Part shown: positions 8,078 to 14,326 of the stretch, one piece after another
How positions within the stretch are numbered: position 1 is the first letter of the stretch
Layout of the letters: the number at the start of each line of letters is the position of its first letter
NCBI GenBank assembly: GCA_050290785.1
Contig: JBNKIR010000048.1
Span: forward strand, 1 to 64,000
Direction: 5' to 3'
Source of the DNA: JAAGZL01 sp050290785
GTDB taxonomy: Bacteria > Pseudomonadota > Gammaproteobacteria > Chromatiales > Chromatiaceae
DNA length: 64,000 nt
Translations under genes and position numbers: made by a program
Notes under the pieces: model-generated
Told to the model about the DNA's origin: nothing
The model's input: the letters and a program-made list of their open reading frames with translations, nothing else
The model's database searches: none

Positions 8078-8874
8078 CGTCGGCCTCAGCAAGCGACACG
8101 GGCATCGAGCGGGATGATGCCAACATCAAACTCAGCGTACGCGACCTGACCATCAAATATGCCGGGACGCCGGCCCTGAGCGGCGTCAGTCTGGATGTGC
8201 GAGAGAACGAGGTGTTCGGGATCATCGGTCCCGCCAATGCCGGCAAGACCAGCTTTCTCAAGACCCTGAACCTGATGGACGCCTTCGACCCCGGGATGCA
8301 GGTCGAGGGGGATATCCTGTTCAACGGCATCAATATCCGCAACATCAGGAACGTGTATGGTCTGCGCAGTCGTATCGGGGTGGTGTTCCCACTACCGGTG
8401 GGTCTGCCCCTGACCATCTACGATAACGTGGCCCTGTCACCGCGCCTGCGCGGCATCAAGGATAAGCGGGAACTGGATATCATCGTGGAGCGCTGCCTGA
8501 CCAGGGCCGCACTCTGGGATGAGGTGAAGGATCGTCTGGACTCGCTGGGCAGTCTGCTCTCCGGTGGCCAGCAGCAGCGTCTGACCATCGCCCGCGCCCT
8601 GTCGCAGGATCCTGAGTTGCTGATATTGGATGAGTTCTCCATCGCGGTCGATCCGGTCACCACCATGCGCATCGAAGATGTACTGAAGGAGTTGAAGTCT
8701 GAGATGACCATCATCCTGGTCACCAACCTGGTGCAGCAGGCACGGCGTCTGGCCGACCGAACCGCATTTTTCCTGGGCGGCGAGTGTATCGAGATCGGCG
8801 TGACCGAGGATCTGTTTACCGGCGAGGTGCAGGACCGGCGCACGCGGGATTATGTTGAGGGTAAATTCGGCTAG
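8071..8874 (+). CDS. pstB: PstB-like ATPase 1, with degenerate Q-loop and H-loop
   Basis: ABC ATPase of 267 residues in the place of PstB. Intact: Walker A GPANAGKT (53-60), signature LSGGQ (163-167) and Walker B LLILDE (187-188). Altered: the Q-loop glutamine is proline (VVFPLP, residue 107) and the H-loop histidine is asparagine (LVTN, residue 219). The D-loop is also non-standard (SIAVDP for SALDP). Alone it should hydrolyse ATP poorly, but it can donate an intact signature motif to the composite site of a partner. The following gene has exactly the opposite pattern, so the two probably form a heterodimer. Overlaps the pstA stop. Confidence 0.88.
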   Translation: MVTSASASDTGIERDDANIKLSVRDLTIKYAGTPALSGVSLDVRENEVFGIIGPANAGKTSFLKTLNLMDAFDPGMQVEGDILFNGINIRNIRNVYGLRSRIGVVFPLPVGLPLTIYDNVALSPRLRGIKDKRELDIIVERCLTRAALWDEVKDRLDSLGSLLSGGQQQRLTIARALSQDPELLILDEFSIAVDPVTTMRIEDVLKELKSEMTIILVTNLVQQARRLADRTAFFLGGECIEIGVTEDLFTGEVQDRRTRDYVEGKFG

Positions 8875-8907
8875 CCGTTTGGACGTAACACAAAGACTAT
8901 ATAGAGA

Positions 8908-9708
8908 ATGATTGCCAGAGCAGAAAACATAGAGCAGGAGCAGGCGGAGTTTGCCATCACCACAGAGAGACTCAATCTCTGGTACGGCACCTTTCAGGCC
9001 CTGTTCGATATAGACCTGAAGATCAAGAACGGTATCGTGACCTCCATGATCGGTCCCTCCGGTTGTGGCAAGTCCACCTTCCTGCGTAGCGTGAACCGTA
9101 TCAACGAACGTCTGGGTTATGTGCGCATCGACGGCAGGATCAACGTGTTCGACCACAACATCTATGATCCGGCGGTAGAGTTGGTGCAGGTGCGCAAGCA
9201 GATCGGCATGGTGTTTCAGCGCCCCAATCCGCTCCCGATCTCCATCCGGGATAATGTGCTGTTCGGGCATCGCCTGCACCATAGGGGTGATGCGGCATCT
9301 CAGCGTGATCCGGATGAGATTGTGGAGGAGGCGCTGCGTCAGGTCCTGTTGTGGGACAAGGTAAAGGACCGGCTGGATAGCAAGGCCACGGGGCTGTCGC
9401 TGGAGGAGCAGCAGAAGCTGTGCATCGCCCGTCTGCTGCCGGTCAAACCCAGGGTCCTGTTGATGGACGAGCCGTGTTCGGCCCTGGACCCGGAAGGCAC
9501 GGCCGCAGTGGAGGAGCTGATCTGGGAGCTCAGGGGCAAGTACACCATCCTGATCGTGACCCACAACATGGCTCAGGCCCGGCGCGCCAGCGATGAGTGT
9601 GTCTTCATGCTCATGGGTAAGGTGGTGGAACACAGCGCAACCAGCCGTCTCTTTGTTACACCCAAGTGCAAGGAGACCGCGGACTATATCGAAGGCAGGT
9701 ATGGCTAA
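8908..9708 (+). CDS. pstB: PstB-like ATPase 2, with degenerate signature motif
   Basis: ABC ATPase of 266 residues that keeps Walker A GPSGCGKS (49-56), the Q-loop VFQRPNPLP (Gln104, PstB-like), Walker B LLMDEP (187-188), D-loop SALDP and H-loop VTHN (His219). Its signature motif is LSLEEQ (163-168) in place of LSGGQ. It therefore has a full catalytic half but cannot complete the opposite site. With ATPase 1 it would make one competent and one degenerate nucleotide site. The last eight bases overlap the phoB start (ATGGCTAA). Confidence 0.88.
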   Translation: MIARAENIEQEQAEFAITTERLNLWYGTFQALFDIDLKIKNGIVTSMIGPSGCGKSTFLRSVNRINERLGYVRIDGRINVFDHNIYDPAVELVQVRKQIGMVFQRPNPLPISIRDNVLFGHRLHHRGDAASQRDPDEIVEEALRQVLLWDKVKDRLDSKATGLSLEEQQKLCIARLLPVKPRVLLMDEPCSALDPEGTAAVEELIWELRGKYTILIVTHNMAQARRASDECVFMLMGKVVEHSATSRLFVTPKCKETADYIEGRYG

Positions 9709-10381
9709 GCTGCTGATAGTGGACGATGAGCCCGCCATCCGGGAGATGGTGCGCTTCGCCCTGTCGCGTTCCGGCTACGAGTGCATCGAGGCCGCGGATG
9801 CGGCGGAGGCAAAGCGGCGCATCATCGCTGATGCCCCGGATCTGATCCTGTTGGATGTGATGATGCCGGGACAATCCGGCCTGGATCTGGCCCGCGAACT
9901 GCGGCGCCATGATTCGACCAAGGATATCCCCATCATTATGTTGACGGCGCGTGGGTCGGAACAGGATAAGATTCGCGGACTGGATGTGGGGGCGGATGAT
10001 TATGTCACCAAGCCATTTTCTCCCGGCGAACTGGCGGCCCGCATCAAGGCCCTGCTGCGGCGCAGTTCCCTGGATCAATCGGAACTGGAGATCAGCGGCC
10101 TGCGCCTGAATCCGGAGACCCGCGAGGTATTCTCCGGTGATGTCCGAATAGATCTTTCACCGATGGAGTTCCGGCTGCTGCACTTTCTGATGGCGCGGGC
10201 GGAGAAGGTGTTCTCGCGCACCCAACTGCTGGATAAGGTGTGGGGCGGTGAAAACTATGTGGAGGATCGCACCGTGGATGTTCATATACGGAGAGTGCGC
10301 GCGGCACTGGAAGCGAGCGGACATGCCGACATGATCCAGACCGTGCGCGGCGTTGGTTACCGGCTTTCGGTCAAGGGGTGA
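9701..10381 (+). CDS. phoB: Phosphate regulon response regulator PhoB
   Basis: OmpR-family response regulator, 226 residues. The receiver domain has the acidic pair DDE (residues 8-10), phosphoacceptor LLDVMMPG and the conserved lysine in DDYVTKPFSP. The C-terminal winged helix has LSPMEFRLLHFLM and the recognition segment VEDRTVDVHIRRVR. It binds the Pho box upstream of pstS. The ATG at 9701 begins MAKLLIVDDE, the normal N-terminus; the frame is open further upstream only as read-through of the ATPase gene. Confidence 0.93.
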   Translation: MAKLLIVDDEPAIREMVRFALSRSGYECIEAADAAEAKRRIIADAPDLILLDVMMPGQSGLDLARELRRHDSTKDIPIIMLTARGSEQDKIRGLDVGADDYVTKPFSPGELAARIKALLRRSSLDQSELEISGLRLNPETREVFSGDVRIDLSPMEFRLLHFLMARAEKVFSRTQLLDKVWGGENYVEDRTVDVHIRRVRAALEASGHADMIQTVRGVGYRLSVKG

Positions 10382-11685
10382 TGTCGATGAAGAGGATCGA
10401 TCTGTCCGGATGGGATACAGAGATCAAGGTCCTCGTCCTGCTTTCGTTGTTTACCCTGTTCGGCGGCATGTCCTTTCACTCATATCTACTCTTCCTTGTC
10501 GTAGGTGTGGTGTGCGTGGCGCTCTGGTACCTTTTTTGGGTATGGAGATTGGGTCGCGGCATGGCGGCCGGTGAGGAGGTTGCGGTGCCGCAGGGTTCGG
10601 GTCTGATACAGGTGGTTGGCAGGGGTATCGCCGATCTGCAGCATAGGGTGCGGGAACAGGAGCGTTACAACACCCAGGTGGTGTCACTGTTTCGCAAGGC
10701 CTTTGAGGCCTTTCCCGATGCGGTCATGCTGTTGCGGCCGGACTGGAGTATCCGCTGGTGCAACCGGGCGGGCAGGGATATGTTCGGTCTGGATCAGGAG
10801 GGTGAGGGTTTCGGTTCGCTGTTGCAGGAGGTGGGACATCCGGTCCTGGAGGAGTATCTGCTGGCGGGTGATTTTTCCAAACCCCTGGAGCTGGAGTCTC
10901 CCGCAGACCGGGCCCGGGTCATGTCCATCCAGTTGACCGGTTTTCCCCAGGAAGATGGTCTTGTGTTGCTGGTGGCGAGGGATATTACCCGGTTATATCA
11001 CCTGGACAGGATGCGTAGCGATTTTGTGGCCAATGTCTCCCATGAGTTGAAGACACCGCTTACCGTGCTTAGTGGTTTTCTTGAGACCATGCACATGGAT
11101 GGAGACGACATCCCGCCGCAATGGGCCAATGCTGTTGGTCTGATGTATCAGCAGGCGGAGAGGATGAGCGGCATAGTGGATGATCTGCTGATGCTCTCCC
11201 GACTGGATGCAGGGCAGGAAGGCTTTACGCCGGAGGAGGTGGATGTGCCGGCACTGCTGGAGAGGGTAGTCGCAGATGCCAGGATCCTGGCGCATGATAG
11301 TGGCCATGTCATCACCCTGGAGATGGAGCCGTCGCTTAGACTGATGGGGGAACAGAAGACCCTGGAGAGCCTGTTCTATAACGTAATCATGAACGCAGTC
11401 CATCACACCCCATCCGGGACCAGGGTGGATGTGCACTGGTTCAGACAGGACGGGATGTCCGTGTTCAAGGTGGTGGATACCGGGGATGGCATACCGGACC
11501 GTCATCTTCCTCATCTGACTGAGCCCTTCTATCGTGTGGATGCCGGCAGGTCCAGGGAGTCCGGCGGCACCGGTCTGGGTCTGTCTATTGTTAACAGGTC
11601 AGTGGCGCGGCATAAGGGTAGATTGAAGATCAGCAGCGAGATGGGCAGGGGGAGCGTGGTCAGGATCGAATTCCCTGCCGGATAG
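10381..11685 (+). CDS. phoR: Phosphate regulon sensor kinase PhoR
   Basis: Membrane histidine kinase, about 434 residues. Two adjacent N-terminal membrane spans lack a sizeable periplasmic loop, as in PhoR, which senses through Pst/PhoU rather than an external ligand. A PAS domain (about 105-205) is followed by HisKA with phosphoacceptor NVSHELKTPL and HATPase_c with N-box NVIMNAVHH, GDGIP and GGTGLGLSIV. Its start overlaps the phoB stop. GTG (10378), ATG (10381) and ATG (10387) are all in frame, and AAGGGG at 10373-10378 is best spaced for 10387, so the exact start is open by two residues. Confidence 0.92.
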   Translation: MSMKRIDLSGWDTEIKVLVLLSLFTLFGGMSFHSYLLFLVVGVVCVALWYLFWVWRLGRGMAAGEEVAVPQGSGLIQVVGRGIADLQHRVREQERYNTQVVSLFRKAFEAFPDAVMLLRPDWSIRWCNRAGRDMFGLDQEGEGFGSLLQEVGHPVLEEYLLAGDFSKPLELESPADRARVMSIQLTGFPQEDGLVLLVARDITRLYHLDRMRSDFVANVSHELKTPLTVLSGFLETMHMDGDDIPPQWANAVGLMYQQAERMSGIVDDLLMLSRLDAGQEGFTPEEVDVPALLERVVADARILAHDSGHVITLEMEPSLRLMGEQKTLESLFYNVIMNAVHHTPSGTRVDVHWFRQDGMSVFKVVDTGDGIPDRHLPHLTEPFYRVDAGRSRESGGTGLGLSIVNRSVARHKGRLKISSEMGRGSVVRIEFPAG

Positions 11686-11708
11686 ATTTTTCGAGCGTAA
11701 ATGAGAAC

Positions 11709-11734
11709 GCCCAGCCGGGTTGCCCGGGCTGGGC
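11709..11734. terminator. GC-rich hairpin between convergent phoR and csp
   Basis: GCCCAGCCGGG and CCCGGGCTGGGC form a strong stem with a three-base loop and one bulge. There is no clear T-run on either side, so it may protect 3' ends or terminate weakly in both directions rather than act as a classical intrinsic terminator. Confidence 0.45.
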
Positions 11735-11760
11735 CTTGGTAGAAGGTCTGTAGTCAGCCC

Positions 11761-11970
11761 TTATAGCGGGGTGACGTTTTCGGCTTGAGGACCTTTCTGC
11801 CCCTCAACTTCTGTGAACTGGACCTGCTGTCCATCCTTCAGTGTTCTGTGGCCATCGCCAACGATAGAACGGAAATGAACGAATAGGTCGGCTCCGCCCT
11901 CACGCTCGATAAATCCATAACCTTTAGCGTCATTAAACCATTTGACGGTGCCTGTTTGCTGTTCAGCCAT
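11761..11970 (-). CDS. Cold-shock domain protein (CspA family)
   Basis: A 69-residue single cold-shock domain with RNP1 KGYGFI and RNP2 LFVHF, an RNA chaperone that melts secondary structure. Length and composition are typical. GAGAGGAT lies just before the ATG. A predicted promoter about 160 bases upstream gives a long leader, as in cold-inducible csp genes. Convergent with phoR and not part of the phosphate operon. Confidence 0.93.
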   Translation of the reverse strand: MAEQQTGTVKWFNDAKGYGFIEREGGADLFVHFRSIVGDGHRTLKDGQQVQFTEVEGQKGPQAENVTPL

Positions 11971-12125
11971 TTTTAAATCCTCTCATGTAACGAAACTTTT
12001 TTGCTATATGAATATAGCTAACCCAAATTGCTGTGTAACGTGAAGAAACTACGCTTCAAGAGCAGGGGAGAAAAGGTTCGCCGAGACTGCTTTATCATTG
12101 TAGATTGCATATTCCATACGCAGCA
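11971..12125 (-). promoter_or_regulatory. Long 5' leader of the cold-shock gene
   Basis: From the predicted start at about 12125 the leader is about 155 bases, close to the E. coli cspA leader, which folds as a thermosensor. A perfect hairpin GCTATAT-GA-ATATAGC lies at 12003-12018, near the ribosome-binding site. A temperature-responsive role is inferred from length and position. Confidence 0.45.
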
Positions 12126-12131
12126 GGGGTC

Positions 12132-12159
12132 ATTCTAGACCTATCTGGATAAAGGTCAA
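12132..12159 (-). promoter_or_regulatory. Sigma70-type promoter of the cold-shock gene
   Basis: Read on the minus strand: -35 TTGACC (12154-12159), 16-base spacer, -10 TAGAAT (12132-12137). Both hexamers match five of six consensus bases. Confidence 0.6.
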
Positions 12160-12263
12160 TAACTTAATATGTTTTTCTGAAATGAATTATGTCTGTTTTT
12201 TCAAGGGGCTAGATGGGTATATTTTCTATCAGACAGCGGTAGTTGTAAGATTTTCTGGCGGTT

Positions 12264-12292
12264 TTGACATAATATATGGTGTTAATGATATT
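12264..12292 (+). promoter_or_regulatory. Predicted promoter of the 2PGK-like gene
   Basis: A consensus -35 TTGACA at 12264-12269 is followed after 16-17 bases by TGATAT/GATATT. It lies 52 bases before the ATG of the kinase-like gene and points toward it. Confidence 0.5.
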
Positions 12293-12343
12293 GCTGTCGC
12301 TTTGCAGCAAGATCCTGATTGTTGAGAGATTAGCGGGTTATCC

Positions 12344-13519
12344 ATGGCGAAGACTATAGTTATAAACAAAAACGGCGGAGATCAGATCCCTTTTTTCAGG
12401 GGAATCCTGGTGCAGTCCCTGATCAAGACAGGACTGGCCTATGCCGATGCCTATACCCTGTCCCAGGAGGTTAGAGAAAAGATAAAGGACAGGGATCAGA
12501 TCAGTAAACACGATCTGTTTTTGCTGGTGGCCGATCTGCTGGAGGGGAGGTATGGGCGGGATGCCCGTGTCGCCTATGAGAACAAGCCGCTGTTGGATAC
12601 AGACATCATTGTGCACTCACCTGCGCGTAGCGATCGTTTTTCTGTCGGCATCCTCACCCACTCTCTGGAGGCATGCGCCATCTCTACCGAGGTGGCGAGA
12701 AAGGGCGCCCTCAGTGTACATGAGGCATTGCTCAATGAAGGCGTGAAAGAGATCGATCATGCCGATCTGCGTAAGATAATCTTTAGTTGTCTGAAAGAGT
12801 ACGCCGGTGTTGAGACCGCAAACAGATATCTCTCCTGGCGTCGGTTTGAGAATTCTGGCAAGACCCTCATTCTCCTGATCGGTGGAGTGACCGGATCCGG
12901 CAAAAGCACCCTTTCCGCCGAACTTGCATATCGCCTGGATATCGCCTGGACCCAGTCCACGGATATGATGCGGGAGATCATCCGTTCTTATCTTCCCAGT
13001 CAGGCCATACCCACGTTGATGCATTCGAGTTTTGCCGCATGGCGTGGCCTGCCCTTCCCGCGTCAGCTGGAGCGCAAAGAGGTGGATAGTCCTGTCATCA
13101 CCGGATTCCTGTCGCAGATCAATACCATGCAGCCGGCCTTGGAGGCGGCTATAACCAGGGCCTCGATGGAGAGTCAGCACCTGATCCTGGAGGGAGTGCA
13201 TGTGCTACCTTCCCACTTGGCCATGAAAGAGATAAGCAGTGATGTGATAGTTATCCCAGTCATGCTGGCGACCATGGATAAGGCCAGTCTGCGCAAGCGT
13301 TTTAAGACCAGGGCCAGGACCAGCACGGAGAGGAAGGCCGAGAAATATCTCGATCACATAGATGATATCTGGGAGTTGCAGAGCTATCTCCTGAATGAGG
13401 CGGACAGGATAGGGATACCCATCATCGCCAATCAGGCCATAGAGGAGACCATCGGGGAGGTCCTTGGGATTATCAGCGATACCATAATAAATATCTTTCC
13501 TGTGGAGGCCGATGATTAG
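12344..13519 (+). CDS. 2-phosphoglycerate kinase-like protein with ATP-cone
   Basis: P-loop kinase of 391 residues resembling archaeal 2-phosphoglycerate kinase, which makes 2,3-bisphosphoglycerate, the precursor of the cyclic osmolyte/thermoprotectant cDPG in methanogens. Residues 3-85 look like an ATP-cone, a nucleotide-sensing module. Residues 97-168 look like a second cone-like helical repeat ending in RYLSWRRF. The P-loop is GGVTGSGKST (180-189), followed by TQSTDMMREIIRSY as in this kinase family. No cyclase for cDPG is seen here. The next gene encodes a phosphoglycerate-mutase-superfamily phosphatase. The true substrate is unproven. Confidence 0.7.
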   Translation: MAKTIVINKNGGDQIPFFRGILVQSLIKTGLAYADAYTLSQEVREKIKDRDQISKHDLFLLVADLLEGRYGRDARVAYENKPLLDTDIIVHSPARSDRFSVGILTHSLEACAISTEVARKGALSVHEALLNEGVKEIDHADLRKIIFSCLKEYAGVETANRYLSWRRFENSGKTLILLIGGVTGSGKSTLSAELAYRLDIAWTQSTDMMREIIRSYLPSQAIPTLMHSSFAAWRGLPFPRQLERKEVDSPVITGFLSQINTMQPALEAAITRASMESQHLILEGVHVLPSHLAMKEISSDVIVIPVMLATMDKASLRKRFKTRARTSTERKAEKYLDHIDDIWELQSYLLNEADRIGIPIIANQAIEETIGEVLGIISDTIINIFPVEADD

Positions 13520-13579
13520 GGATCAGGATTTGATCGTCGGTGCAAAATATCTGTTGGCCAAAATAGGGATAAACAAATA

Positions 13580-14218
13580 ATGCGACTGATTGCGGTGCGC
13601 CACTACAAGACACTGATTAATAAATCCGGTCACATCATGGGATGGGGCGACTCCCCCCGTTCTGATGACTGGCAGATCGATGTAGCGTTTGTGGATGGAG
13701 TCATGCACAAGAACTCCCTGGAGTTCGCCGCCGTCTATACCAGCGATCTGGAGAGATCCCGCCAGACCGGGATGTATCATGCGAAGAAGAGGGGCATCAA
13801 ACTCATACGTGATCATGCCGAACTGAATGAGATCAACTACGGCACCCTGTATAAGAAGAGCAAGAAATGGGTGGAGAAGCATATCCCGAAGCACAAGAAT
13901 GATCCCGACTATGTCTATCCCAAGGGGGAGAGCTTTCGCCAGATGCAGGAGCGTAGTGTGGGTTTCATAGAGATGCTCTGGGACAGACACCAGGACGAGA
14001 CGATATTGTTGGTGGTGCATGCCGGTGTGATCAGGGGCATGGTTTGTCACTTTCTGGACCTGCCCTTTGGCGAGAATCTTAAACGCAAGGTATCACACTG
14101 TTATATTGGGGACTTTCTGTTTAAGCGCGGAAAATGTGTGGAATATAATGAGCTTGGCAAGCCATCCGGCTTTGTGCGGGATAAGGTCATTTCCATACCA
14201 TACAAGAACAAACCATAA
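13580..14218 (+). CDS. Histidine phosphatase superfamily protein (phosphoglycerate-mutase-like)
   Basis: Branch-1 histidine phosphatase of 212 residues. The catalytic motif is RHYKT rather than RHGET, still with the essential Arg-His pair. SDLERSRQT, the proton-donor region ELNEINYG and the second catalytic histidine in VVHAGVIRG are all present. The family includes cofactor-dependent phosphoglycerate mutases, bisphosphoglycerate phosphatases and many small-molecule phosphatases. It lies 60 bases after the 2PGK-like gene in the same direction, suggesting that the two act on related phosphoglycerates. Confidence 0.8.
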   Translation: MRLIAVRHYKTLINKSGHIMGWGDSPRSDDWQIDVAFVDGVMHKNSLEFAAVYTSDLERSRQTGMYHAKKRGIKLIRDHAELNEINYGTLYKKSKKWVEKHIPKHKNDPDYVYPKGESFRQMQERSVGFIEMLWDRHQDETILLVVHAGVIRGMVCHFLDLPFGENLKRKVSHCYIGDFLFKRGKCVEYNELGKPSGFVRDKVISIPYKNKP

Positions 14219-14326
14219 ATAATCTTCTCTTGCCCTGGGATGGGCTAGGCATTATCTTTACTCCCCTGTTTTTTGTTTAGGTATCCTGCGGCTTGCGCGA
14301 ACTGTATAAGTAGAAAAGAAATAACA

